64,000 nucleotides of DNA, taken from an uncultured Anaeroplasmataceae bacterium (GTDB taxonomy: Bacteria > Bacillota_I > Bacilli_A > Acholeplasmatales > Anaeroplasmataceae). The notes below the pieces were generated by a model that had not been told where the DNA came from, searched no databases, and worked only from the letters and a program-made list of their open reading frames with translations. Numbering within the stretch: position 1 is the first letter of the stretch; every line of letters starts with the position of its first letter. Positions 24,500-32,601 of this stretch are shown here, one piece after another. The position numbers and the translations under genes are program-made. Location: contig CANRFF010000003.1 of assembly GCA_947629825.1 (NCBI GenBank), positions 155,731 to 219,730 of the forward strand, in the 5' to 3' direction.

Positions 24500-26476
24500 T
24501 CAAATAGCTTTAATCGCAATCAAAGACAAGTCGTCTTTCAATTTCCTTTGTTCTTTTTCTTCCATATATTGAACAATTTTATTGCATAAGGCTTCCGTAC
24601 TTTCCGTTCCCGAACGGACCAGATCGTAAAATTCGTCTTTCGAAATAAAATCGCTGATCCCGTCGGATAAAAGGAAAATATAATCTCCCGACGACAAATC
24701 CAATTCGAAAGAAGAATTGACTTCGTCCAAGTGAAGAGGTAAAGATCGGTTTTCCAAGGCTTTTAATTGATGATTATGTAAAATATAAGTAGTGGTTGAT
24801 CCCATTTTGTATAAATGCATTTTTTGATTGGCGGTATTGATATACAAAAAGTCCAATGTGGCGTAATGGTCGTAGTTTCTTTTCAAATCGCAGACATCTT
24901 CCAACAAGTGAAGAATGGTTTTCATGGAAAAATGGTACGACGAAAGCAAAGAAATGGTTTTTAAGGCGTTGGCCGATTCCATATAGGCCTGATATCCGCT
25001 ACCCATTCCGTCGGATAAGGCGAAGATATAAGACGAGTTGAAATCTTTTTTGATATAATAATTGTCTCCGCTCATTAAATTTTCGTTTTTCGCAATCACG
25101 GTATGGGCATAAGAAATTTTCAAAAGGGGTTTTTTATAAAAATAAATACGGATGTTCTTATCGTTCGGAACGATTTTCAGTTCCAGTTCTTCCCCGAAAG
25201 ATTTGTATGCCAATCGCAGAAGCAAACTTTCTATGATGATTTTTTGTTTGGAAAAATCAATCGTGAAAAAGAGCGTTTCACAAGACAGATTGATATCGAT
25301 ATTCAAAACTTCATAACCGAATTCTTCCAACAGACGAATCAATTTCTGATATTCTTTTTTAAGTAGTAAACTCTGGTGATAAAGATGATTGATTTCATCG
25401 GCCAACGCTCGGATTCCGCTGTATTCCGTTGCGGTGGACTTGATTTCCCAATCGGTCGGGCTGTAAAATCGGTGATAATTCGGGCAATCGTAAATGTTTT
25501 GATTCAGTCCCTGCATCGCTCCGTAGATGAAACTGTATCTCCGATCCGGTTTGGCTTTGCATAACGTTTTGCGATAACAATGGTCGCAGTAAGTTTGACT
25601 CAGATCGTTGATTTTTTGATTGTTGAGTATTTTTTGTTCGTTGTTTTGGCGGAATTCTGCGGATAATTGTTGAAGATATTTCGCAAAATCCCGAAAGAGC
25701 GAATCAATGTAGTCGGCTTCTACGGAAATCGTTTTGTTTCCGGCAGGAAAGAACGTGAGGACAATCGTATAGATTCCCAAAAAGATCCATTCCCATGACG
25801 AATAGGAAAATGTCAGAAAAATACCGGGCGGGACAAAACCGACGGCAACGGCCGCAAGGACGTCGGTACAAGAAGAAGGAGATTCTATCAAAAGATCGAC
25901 GGCATAAAAAATCGCAAACAAAATAAGATATTTTGCGTCTTTGAAAAGATATAGTTGCATGAATAAAAAAAGAATGAATGACAGAGGAAGTCGATTTCGA
26001 AGAAACAAAACGAAATAAGCCAATAAAATACATAAATAAACGAGATTCTGATGATAGGCAATCGTATTGTTTTTTTGTTCGAAAGTCTGATAAGAATACA
26101 AAAGGTTGATACAAGAATAAACGACTCCCAAAAGAAGAATCGGTTCCAATAAATTCATCTGAAATTGTTTTTGAAGCAACTGGGTCAAAAAAACCGTAAG
26201 AAATCCGAAGACGAAGACGGTAAAAGCATAAAAGCGATTTTTTTTGATCCACCGCAACAAAAGAAAATGAATGAGAACAACTCCCAGCAAAATACAAGTT
26301 TCGGATATCGGAAACCAGAAACAAAGAGCCAACGGGAAAATCATATCAATGGGATTTTGCAAGCAAAAAACGGAAATCAGAAACACACAGACATAAATGG
26401 AAACGGATTTCGGTAAAAACAATAAAGAAGTGATCCAAAAGAGGACGTGTAATCCGAACCGAAGGATATTTTTCAT
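24500..26476 (-). CDS. spoIIE: Stage II sporulation protein E-like PP2C phosphatase
   Basis: A 658-residue membrane phosphatase. Residues 1-260 contain about ten membrane helices, the middle (about 260-430) is a soluble regulatory region with a QKINDLSQTYCDHCYRKTLC cysteine cluster, and the C terminus is a PP2C domain with metal-binding Asp residues in FALSDGMGSGYQAYMESA (about 476) and FLLSDGISDF. SpoIIE dephosphorylates SpoIIAA to release sigma-F in the forespore and helps asymmetric septation. Bacillus SpoIIE is about 827 residues, so the central FtsZ-binding part is shorter here. The ATG at 26476 is preceded by GGTGA; a TTG at 26527 would include the promoter and is rejected. Neighbours tilS, hprT and ftsH are as in Bacillus. 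Confidence 0.9.
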   Translation of the reverse strand: MKNILRFGLHVLFWITSLLFLPKSVSIYVCVFLISVFCLQNPIDMIFPLALCFWFPISETCILLGVVLIHFLLLRWIKKNRFYAFTVFVFGFLTVFLTQLLQKQFQMNLLEPILLLGVVYSCINLLYSYQTFEQKNNTIAYHQNLVYLCILLAYFVLFLRNRLPLSFILFLFMQLYLFKDAKYLILFAIFYAVDLLIESPSSCTDVLAAVAVGFVPPGIFLTFSYSSWEWIFLGIYTIVLTFFPAGNKTISVEADYIDSLFRDFAKYLQQLSAEFRQNNEQKILNNQKINDLSQTYCDHCYRKTLCKAKPDRRYSFIYGAMQGLNQNIYDCPNYHRFYSPTDWEIKSTATEYSGIRALADEINHLYHQSLLLKKEYQKLIRLLEEFGYEVLNIDINLSCETLFFTIDFSKQKIIIESLLLRLAYKSFGEELELKIVPNDKNIRIYFYKKPLLKISYAHTVIAKNENLMSGDNYYIKKDFNSSYIFALSDGMGSGYQAYMESANALKTISLLSSYHFSMKTILHLLEDVCDLKRNYDHYATLDFLYINTANQKMHLYKMGSTTTYILHNHQLKALENRSLPLHLDEVNSSFELDLSSGDYIFLLSDGISDFISKDEFYDLVRSGTESTEALCNKIVQYMEEKEQRKLKDDLSLIAIKAI

Positions 26477-26492
26477 AAAATCACCGAGGGCA

Positions 26493-26525
26493 ATTATAAA
26501 AAAACGAAAATAAAAAAGTTGTCGC
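26493..26525 (-). promoter_or_regulatory. spoIIE promoter with 21-bp spacer and Spo0A-box-like site
   Basis: On the minus strand GCGACA (26525-26520) serves as -35 and TATAAT (26498-26493) as -10, separated by 21 bases. A 17-base register would give CAACTT, a poor -35. The reverse complement of the -35 region, TGTCGCA at 26520-26526, matches the Spo0A box TGTCGAA in six of seven positions. Bacillus subtilis spoIIE has the same unusual spacing and is activated by phosphorylated Spo0A. Confidence 0.6.
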
Positions 26526-26547
26526 ATTGCGAGAAATTCGTTATAAT
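26519..26547 (+). promoter_or_regulatory. maf promoter, overlapping the spoIIE -35 region
   Basis: TTGTCG (26519-26524), 17-base spacer, TATAAT (26542-26547), nine bases ahead of the AAGGAG ribosome site of maf. Its -35 hexamer occupies the same bases as the divergent spoIIE -35 and the Spo0A-box-like sequence. Confidence 0.68.
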
Positions 26548-26568
26548 ATTGAAAGAAGGAGAATGCTT

Positions 26569-27135
26569 ATGAGAATTGTTTTGAAAAGTGCTTCCGAAAG
26601 AAGAAAAGAATTGTTGAAAGAAGCGGGATATTCTTTTGTTTGTTGTCCTGCCGATATCGATGAAACGATGGATGAAAAGAAAACACCGGAAGAAAACGTT
26701 CGAAATCTGGGATTGAAAAAAGCTCTTTGGAATCAAGAGCAGTTTCCTTCGGATCTGTTGATCGGGTGTGATACGATCGTGGTACTTTCCGATCGGATTT
26801 TCGGAAAACCGAAAGATGAACAAGACGCTTATCGGATGTTATCCGAACTTTCCGGTAAAATGCATACGGTCATGAGCGGAGTCGGCTTGGTATATCAAAA
26901 CCGGCAAATGAGTTTTGTCGTTCAGTCGAAAGTATTTTTCAAAAAATTGACCGAAGAAGAAATCAGAGATTACATTCGTACGAAAGAATGCTTCGGTAAA
27001 GCGGGAAGTTATGCCATTCAGGGTATCGGTAAAAAATTGGTGGATCATTATGAGGGATCTTATAGTAATATTGTCGGCTTGCCGATGGAAGAATTGAAAA
27101 AGAAAATGGGTGAGATTCTTGAAATGGAAAATTAG
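26569..27135 (+). CDS. maf: Maf-family nucleoside triphosphate pyrophosphatase
   Basis: A 188-residue Maf protein, a house-cleaning pyrophosphatase acting on dTTP/UTP or modified nucleotides, linked in Bacillus to septum inhibition. Motifs: MRIVLKSASERRKELLKEAG at the N terminus, the catalytic GCDTIVVLSDRIFGKPKD, and KAGSYAIQGIGKKLV, YSNIVGLPMEEL near the end. ATG at 26569 is seven bases after AAGGAG; the earlier ATG at 26563 is too close. It overlaps dusB by 17 bases and is divergent from spoIIE. Confidence 0.9.
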   Translation: MRIVLKSASERRKELLKEAGYSFVCCPADIDETMDEKKTPEENVRNLGLKKALWNQEQFPSDLLIGCDTIVVLSDRIFGKPKDEQDAYRMLSELSGKMHTVMSGVGLVYQNRQMSFVVQSKVFFKKLTEEEIRDYIRTKECFGKAGSYAIQGIGKKLVDHYEGSYSNIVGLPMEELKKKMGEILEMEN

Positions 27136-28096
27136 AGATGTCGAAATCGATTCCCCATTGGTGTTGGCTCCGATGGCCGGAGTTACCAACGAAGCATTCC
27201 GCCTCTTGTGTAAAGAAATGGGGTGCGGTCTGGTAGTGGCCGAAATGGTCAGTGACAAGGCCATCGAATTTCAAAATCCGAAGACGCTTCAAATGACGCA
27301 GGTAAACCATAAGGAACATCCGGTCAGTATGCAAATTTTCGGCGGTGATCGAAAAACTTTGGTTCATGCGGCTCAATACATCGATCGGGAAAGCGATGCG
27401 GATATCATTGACATCAATATGGGTTGTCCGGTCAATAAAGTAGCCAAAAAAGCACAGGCAGGGGCATACTTACTGCAAGATCCGCAACAAGTGTATGAAT
27501 TGACGAAAGCGGTAGTGGATGCCGTTTCCAAACCGGTAACGGTCAAAATCCGTTTGGGTTGGGATTCCGAGCATATCAACTGCATTGAAAATGCGAAAAT
27601 GATCGAAAAAGCCGGAGCGTCGGCCATTACGGTTCACGGAAGAACCAGAAGTCAGTTTTATACGGGAAAAGCCGATTGGGAATGGATCCGCAAAGTAAAA
27701 GAAGCGGTGTCGATTCCGGTGATCGGAAACGGGGATGTCACCGATGTTTTTTCAATGAAGAAAATGCTATCCGAGACCAAAGTTGATGCGGTTGCGATTG
27801 GCAGAGGGGCAATCGGGAATCCGTTTATTTTCAGGGAGTGCAGAGCCTATCTGACGGACGGAACGGTATTGCCGAAAGCGAATAACGAAGAAATTTTTCA
27901 TACGATTCTGAAACATCATCAGATGCTTGCGGATCTCAAAGGAGAAAAACTTTCATTGTTGGAAATGAGAATGTTTATTTCCCACTACATCAAAGGAAAA
28001 CCAGGCAGTTCCAAAGTGAAAGATTTGTGTAATCAACAAACGGATTTTAAAGAAGTCATTCGGATTCTGGAAGATTTTTTGATAAAAAAAGCATAA
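27119..28096 (+). CDS. dusB: tRNA-dihydrouridine synthase (DusB type)
   Basis: A 325-residue FMN enzyme that reduces uridine to dihydrouridine in tRNA. Conserved pieces: LAPMAGVTNEAFR (flavin site), MGCPVNKVAKKAQAG with the catalytic Cys, VKIRLGWD, VHGRTRSQFYTGKADW, IGNGDV and IGRGAIGNPF. The start is uncertain: TTG at 27119 has GGGTGA five bases upstream and gives the usual short lead before LAPMAG; GTG at 27110 is the alternative. Either start lies inside the end of maf, so the two are coupled. No plus-strand terminator is seen directly downstream. Confidence 0.92.
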   Translation: MKWKIRDVEIDSPLVLAPMAGVTNEAFRLLCKEMGCGLVVAEMVSDKAIEFQNPKTLQMTQVNHKEHPVSMQIFGGDRKTLVHAAQYIDRESDADIIDINMGCPVNKVAKKAQAGAYLLQDPQQVYELTKAVVDAVSKPVTVKIRLGWDSEHINCIENAKMIEKAGASAITVHGRTRSQFYTGKADWEWIRKVKEAVSIPVIGNGDVTDVFSMKKMLSETKVDAVAIGRGAIGNPFIFRECRAYLTDGTVLPKANNEEIFHTILKHHQMLADLKGEKLSLLEMRMFISHYIKGKPGSSKVKDLCNQQTDFKEVIRILEDFLIKKA

Positions 28097-28120
28097 AAAA
28101 ACTTCGCACCGAAATGCGAA
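28093..28120 (-). terminator. Terminator for the hflX transcript
   Basis: On the minus strand TTCGCA / TGCGAA with loop TTTCGG is followed by GTTTTTTT. It lies about 160 bases past the hflX stop, so the repeat region at 28158-28240 would be the 3' untranslated part of hflX mRNA. Confidence 0.7.
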
Positions 28121-28157
28121 AGAAACCGGCTGACAACCATAAAATGAAACTTTGAAA

Positions 28158-28240
28158 TGAGAATGAACGATTGAAATGGATGAAATCGTTCATTTTTGCA
28201 TGATGGTCATTCATTTTGAAATAATAATCGTTCATTCTCA
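28158..28240. repeat. Nested inverted and tandem repeats between dusB and hflX
   Basis: A perfect 15-bp inverted repeat, TGAGAATGAACGATT at 28158-28172 and its complement at 28226-28240, encloses a second copy (AATCGTTCATT at 28184-28194) that can also pair with the first arm, 11 bp with an 11-base loop. On the minus strand the region reads as three units of about 21 bases each beginning AATGAAYGAY. The two alternative stems are mutually exclusive. No reading frame of credible length is present in 28097-28282. Confidence 0.75.
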
Positions 28241-28282
28241 TATTACTATCGTTGATTCTTGTTTTTTCTTTGCGAAAAGTTT

Positions 28283-29545
28283 TTATTGAACGATCTGATC
28301 CAGATCATACATTCGGAAATCGGGATATTTTTGTACCGGCAGTTCTACGTCATAATATATTCCGAATTCTTGATATTCTTTTCGATAAATGTGCAGACCT
28401 TCTTCCAAAATATGACTCAAATTTCCTTTGGAATAGGGAATCAACAATCGTACACGGAGCGTGGACGGACCGACTTCCTGACAGATCAGATCCAGAAGTT
28501 GCCGGATATGAAGTTGAGTTTTATTGGAAAAAGTCAAATATTTTTGTCCCGGAATACAAAGGGTTTCATCTGTTGTCTGATCCCATTTGTTCAGCAAAAA
28601 AATCATCGGAATCCGGTCTGCTTGGAGAGTGTAAAGAACTTGTGATACCACTTGAAATTGTTCGTTGATATAAGGGGAAGAAGAATCGATGACGTGCAGA
28701 ATCAAGTCGGCTTGACGGATTTCCGCAAGAGTCTGATAAAAAGAATGAATCAATGTGTGAGGCAATCGGGAAACAAAACCGATGGTATCTACTAAAATGA
28801 ATTCTTTTTGTTCGAAAGAAATTTTTCGGTTATAGGTGGAAAGCGTGGCAAACAGTTGATCTTTTTCCACGACGGTTTTTCCGTTTTCGCAAACGTATTT
28901 TAATAAGGAATTCATCGTAGACGATTTTCCGGAATTGGTATATCCGACCAAAGCGACAATGGGAATGTCGTTTTTTTGTCTGCGGGTGCGTTCCGTCTTT
29001 TTTCTTTTTTCGATCTGTTGAAGAGATTTTCGGATTTGTTGAATTTCCGCAAGCAATCTTCTCCGGTCCAGATTCGTTTGGCTTTCTCCCGCACCTCGGT
29101 TGGTAACTCCGGCTTTGCTGCCTCCGATTCGGGATTCTTTTTCCCGTAATCCGGCAATTCTCGGTAATAAATAAAGATTTTTTGCCAATCGGATTTCCAG
29201 TTTGGCTTCCGGAGTGGAGGCTCTTTGTTCGAAAATCCGCAAAATCAAATAACTGCGGTCGATACATTCGATTTGCAATTCCTCTTTTAAATTTCGTAGT
29301 TGAGAATAGGTGAGTTCGTCGTTGAAAATGACTGCATCGGCGTCTTTGGCAAAAACGGCGAGTTTGATTTCGTTCAGTTTTCCTTTTCCCACATAAGTTC
29401 TGGCGTTGGGATGTTCGGCTTTTTGAAAGAAACGATCCACGGTTTTCATGTTGAGTGCCTCGGCAAGTTTTTTCAATTCGTCCAAAGAATATTCGATATC
29501 ATACCGATCTTGTGAAGTCGTTACCGCAACTAAAATCACTTTCAT
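28283..29545 (-). CDS. hflX: Ribosome-associated GTPase HflX
   Basis: A 420-residue GTPase that binds 50S/70S and splits stalled or hibernating ribosomes. It has the N-terminal HflX domain (HPNARTYVGKGKLNEI), a helical linker with RRRLLAEIQQIRKSLQQIEK, and a G domain with G1 VGYTNSGKSS, G3 VDTIGFVSRLPH and G4 NKWD. The G5 region and a C-terminal domain complete the usual length. The ATG at 29545 is preceded by GAGGGAGG; a TATAAT on the minus strand at 29577-29572 is a likely -10 with a weak -35. It is convergent with dusB and divergent from the Clp-like gene. Confidence 0.94.
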   Translation of the reverse strand: MKVILVAVTTSQDRYDIEYSLDELKKLAEALNMKTVDRFFQKAEHPNARTYVGKGKLNEIKLAVFAKDADAVIFNDELTYSQLRNLKEELQIECIDRSYLILRIFEQRASTPEAKLEIRLAKNLYLLPRIAGLREKESRIGGSKAGVTNRGAGESQTNLDRRRLLAEIQQIRKSLQQIEKRKKTERTRRQKNDIPIVALVGYTNSGKSSTMNSLLKYVCENGKTVVEKDQLFATLSTYNRKISFEQKEFILVDTIGFVSRLPHTLIHSFYQTLAEIRQADLILHVIDSSSPYINEQFQVVSQVLYTLQADRIPMIFLLNKWDQTTDETLCIPGQKYLTFSNKTQLHIRQLLDLICQEVGPSTLRVRLLIPYSKGNLSHILEEGLHIYRKEYQEFGIYYDVELPVQKYPDFRMYDLDQIVQ

Positions 29546-29659
29546 AAATTCGCCTCCCTCTTCGCAGATTCATTATAAGGTATTTTTGGGATTTATTCCA
29601 GTGTGCGTGTATGTAAATTTGAATTAAAGCATATAATAACTTTAGTTAGGAGGAGACCT

Positions 29660-31582
29660 ATGGAAGAATTCAATGCTCGTGCGAAACAGGTTTTAGAGCA
29701 AATGCGACAATATTCTTCACAATATCATATAAAAACCATTGGCAGTGAATTTCTGATATTATCTATGTTTGATACGGAGGACAGTCTATGCCATTTTTTA
29801 TTGACCGAATATGATATTACCCGGGAAGATATTTTAGAACAAACCGAAAATATTTTTATTTTAAGAAAAGAAAACGGGGAATGGAATACATCGTTTGAAA
29901 CGATACTTCATCAGGCACAATTACTGGCAAGCGACGGTAAAATTTCGGAAGAACATTTGTTTATGGCCGTACTGATGTGCCGGAATACCATTGCCTGTGC
30001 GATTTTGGAAGCGTTGGAACTGAATATCGACGAGTTGATTATCGACGTCAAAGAAATTTATGATTTCGACAATCAGTCTGTCGAAGAATTGTCTTATGTC
30101 AGAAACATTTCGAAATTGGCCAAAAACAAAGAACTGTCCACGTTTGTTCAACGGGAAGAATATATCAAAAGATTGGATGTCATTTTACATCGTAAATATA
30201 AAAACAATCCGCTGTTAATCGGGAATGCCGGCGTGGGAAAAACCGCTATTGTCGAAGGGTACGCTCAAAAATTATCGGAAGAAAAAAGCGATGTTTCGAT
30301 TTTATCTTTGAATCTGACGGCAATGCTTGCGGGCACGAGATACCGCGGAGATTTCGAAGAGCGGTTTGATCGGTTTGTCAAAGAGATTGCCGGCAAAAAG
30401 AATGTGATTATTTTTATTGACGAAATTCATACGATCATGGGGGCGGCGACAACGGAAGGAAATCTGGATGTTGCGAATATGCTGAAGCCGTTTCTGGCTC
30501 GAAACGGAATCAAATTGATTGGTGCGACCACCATTGAAGAGTATCATAAGACCATTGCGAAAGACAAGGCGCTGTCCAGAAGATTTCAGGCATTGTTCGT
30601 TCATGAGCCGACCATGGAAGAAACCAAGAAAATTCTTTACGGAATCAAAGAAGATTACGAACAATTTCATCAAGTGAATATTTCTTCGGAAGTGTTGGAC
30701 TATCTGATGTTGGAAAGCGACAGACAGATCAATCGGAAGTTCCGTCCGGATAAATGTATCGATATTCTGGATGATTTGCTTGCGACGGCCCATTTGTTCG
30801 GTCGGACCGAAGTGACTTTGGAAGATGTCGACCATACCATTCAAGCGTATTTGGGAAACGGAATTCCGCAGGTTCATAAGGAATTGTCATTTCCGAAATT
30901 GGCGCAATACGACTGGTTGTTTCATTCTCATTTATTGGAAGAAAAACCATTACTGCGTTTGAATTATGTCGGAAATAAGACCGGTTTGTTTTCTTTGTTG
31001 GAAGACTGCAAAACGATTTTCAATATTGGCGACGAAGCCATTTTGAATTTGGATTTGCAGGCTTATCGGGATTCTTTTATGATGTCGGGATTGGTGGGAG
31101 CCCCTCCCGGATATGTGGGATATGAAGATGAGGGGATTCTTTCCAAGCATATATTATCTTATCCGCTTTCCGTTCTGGTTTTTAAAAATTTCAAATATGC
31201 TCATCCGGCGATTCAATCTTTTATTGTCAATATGTTATCTTCGGGGGTATTTACGGACCAACGAGGAAGAAGTATCAGTCTGGAACACGTGGTGATCATT
31301 GTGGAAGGGACCGAAGAAAAGATGAATATCGGTTTCAAGAAAAACAATGTCGTTCAAAGTGATACGATTTTCGATGAAGTTTTATGCCGGAATTCAACTC
31401 AACAACATTTTTTGAATCGGGAATATGAAAAAGCATTATCCCGATTACATTACGAAATTTCTTTCGATTTCGATATCGAACCGGAAAACAAAAAGAAAGT
31501 AAATTCTTATCTGTATGAATTCACTCAAAAGAACAAATACGGAAAATACGTCATCAAAAAAGAAGATATTTTCGACATTTAA
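29660..31582 (+). CDS. ClpC-like AAA+ protein with inactive second ATPase domain
   Basis: A 640-residue Clp/Hsp100 protein; the ATG at 29660 follows AGGAGGAG. Residues 1-145 are a Clp N domain (double repeat). D1 is intact: Walker A GNAGVGKT (188-195), pore-loop segment AGTRYRGDFEERF, Walker B FIDEIH (Asp254, Glu255) and Arg finger LSRRFQ. D2 is recognisable by SGLVGAPPGYVGYEDEG (480-488 core), but the position of its Walker A reads VGNKTGLFS, Walker B is VLVFKNFKYAH (Lys509-Asn510 in place of Asp-Glu), and sensor 1 is replaced by VEGTEE. A motif NIGF (557-559 IGF) stands where ClpC has its ClpP-docking VGF loop. ClpC/ClpB are normally 810-860 residues, so D2 is also shortened. It may couple to ClpP or act as a regulator; no ctsR, mcsA or mcsB is nearby. 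Confidence 0.85.
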   Translation: MEEFNARAKQVLEQMRQYSSQYHIKTIGSEFLILSMFDTEDSLCHFLLTEYDITREDILEQTENIFILRKENGEWNTSFETILHQAQLLASDGKISEEHLFMAVLMCRNTIACAILEALELNIDELIIDVKEIYDFDNQSVEELSYVRNISKLAKNKELSTFVQREEYIKRLDVILHRKYKNNPLLIGNAGVGKTAIVEGYAQKLSEEKSDVSILSLNLTAMLAGTRYRGDFEERFDRFVKEIAGKKNVIIFIDEIHTIMGAATTEGNLDVANMLKPFLARNGIKLIGATTIEEYHKTIAKDKALSRRFQALFVHEPTMEETKKILYGIKEDYEQFHQVNISSEVLDYLMLESDRQINRKFRPDKCIDILDDLLATAHLFGRTEVTLEDVDHTIQAYLGNGIPQVHKELSFPKLAQYDWLFHSHLLEEKPLLRLNYVGNKTGLFSLLEDCKTIFNIGDEAILNLDLQAYRDSFMMSGLVGAPPGYVGYEDEGILSKHILSYPLSVLVFKNFKYAHPAIQSFIVNMLSSGVFTDQRGRSISLEHVVIIVEGTEEKMNIGFKKNNVVQSDTIFDEVLCRNSTQQHFLNREYEKALSRLHYEISFDFDIEPENKKKVNSYLYEFTQKNKYGKYVIKKEDIFDI

Positions 31583-31594
31583 CGGTAAAAAACG

Positions 31595-31622
31595 GAATGA
31601 CTTTGTCGTCATTCTTTTTTTT
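31595..31622 (+). terminator. Terminator after the Clp-like gene
   Basis: Stem GAATGAC / GTCATTC with loop TTTGTC, followed by eight T residues. Confidence 0.85.
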
Positions 31623-31634
31623 ATTGAAAACTTA

Positions 31635-31643
31635 TGATATAAT
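31635..31643 (+). promoter_or_regulatory. Extended -10 promoter of degV gene
   Basis: TGATATAAT: a TG one base ahead of a consensus TATAAT (31638-31643), 31 bases before the start codon. No convincing -35 at 16-18 bases; the TTGAAA at 31624 is only eight bases away. Confidence 0.5.
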
Positions 31644-31674
31644 ACCGATATTGATAAAGAATGTGGGTGGGAAA

Positions 31675-32523
31675 ATGTCAAAAGTAAAAATTATTACGGA
31701 TTCCACAAATGATTTGGATCCGAATACCATTCGGGAAAACGGAATCGAAGTCATTCCTCTTTACGTGAATTTTTCGGATGGGTCTTATAAAGACGGAGTG
31801 GAAATTACCACGGAAGAGTTGTATGCCAAAGTGGATCAGATTCACGAATTGCCGAAAACTTCCGCAATTCCGGTTTCAACGTTGATCGAAGAGTTTTCCA
31901 AGTGGATTTCCCAAGGATATGAGATTGTCTTTACCGGGATTTCCAAAGCCATGTCGAGTACTTACGACAATGCGGTTTTGGCGGCGAACGAAGTGGCTCC
32001 GGACAAAATTTTTGTGGTGGATTCCATGAATTTGTCTACGGGGATCGGACTTTTGGTACTGAAAGCATGTAAATATCGGGATCAGGGTCAGACAGCGAAA
32101 CAAATCGCAGATCAACTGAATTCGGACAACAAAAAAGTGTTGTCGCAGTTTGTGATTGAGCGGATGGATTATTTGTATAAAGGTGGAAGATGTTCCAGTA
32201 TGGAAAAAATCGTGGGAACCCTTTTGAAAATAAAACCGTTGATTGCTGTTCGGGACGGAAAAATGCACGTAGCCAAAAAACCTCATGGAAAAATGCAGGT
32301 TGCGTTGGATGTGATGATCCAACAGTTCAAAGAAGATCTTCCGAGATTGGATCGGGATCATGTGATTATCACGCATTCTTTGGGGTTTGAATATTGCGAT
32401 TACATTGTGGAAAAATTAAAAGAAATCGACGCTTCGTTACCGATTTTGACGACGGTAGCCGGTTGCGTGATTTCCTCTCATTGCGGAAAAGGAACCATCG
32501 GAATTCTTTATATGGTTCGCTAA
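31675..32523 (+). CDS. DegV family fatty-acid-binding protein
   Basis: A 282-residue protein of the DegV/FakB fold. These proteins bind a fatty acid and present it to the FakA kinase, feeding exogenous fatty acids into phospholipids. Seen here: VKIITDSTNDLDPNTIRENG (N-terminal DST motif), TSAIPVSTLIEEF, ISKAMSSTYDNA, VVDSMNLSTGIGLLVL and the RMDYLYKGGRCS loop, all as expected. ATG at 31675 follows GGGTGGG; an upstream frame extension to 31597 covers the promoter and is rejected. No fakA is in the window. Fatty acid identity is not deducible. Confidence 0.9.
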   Translation: MSKVKIITDSTNDLDPNTIRENGIEVIPLYVNFSDGSYKDGVEITTEELYAKVDQIHELPKTSAIPVSTLIEEFSKWISQGYEIVFTGISKAMSSTYDNAVLAANEVAPDKIFVVDSMNLSTGIGLLVLKACKYRDQGQTAKQIADQLNSDNKKVLSQFVIERMDYLYKGGRCSSMEKIVGTLLKIKPLIAVRDGKMHVAKKPHGKMQVALDVMIQQFKEDLPRLDRDHVIITHSLGFEYCDYIVEKLKEIDASLPILTTVAGCVISSHCGKGTIGILYMVR

Positions 32524-32535
32524 AAGAGGAAAGAC

Positions 32536-32564
32536 TTGAAATAGCCACAAGATTAGTGTATAAT
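32536..32564 (+). promoter_or_regulatory. Promoter of yebC
   Basis: TTGAAA (32536-32541), 17-base spacer, TATAAT (32559-32564), 37 bases ahead of the start codon. Confidence 0.8.
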
Positions 32565-32601
32565 TTTAAAGGTAAATTTTAGGAAAGGTTGTGTATCATA
32601 A

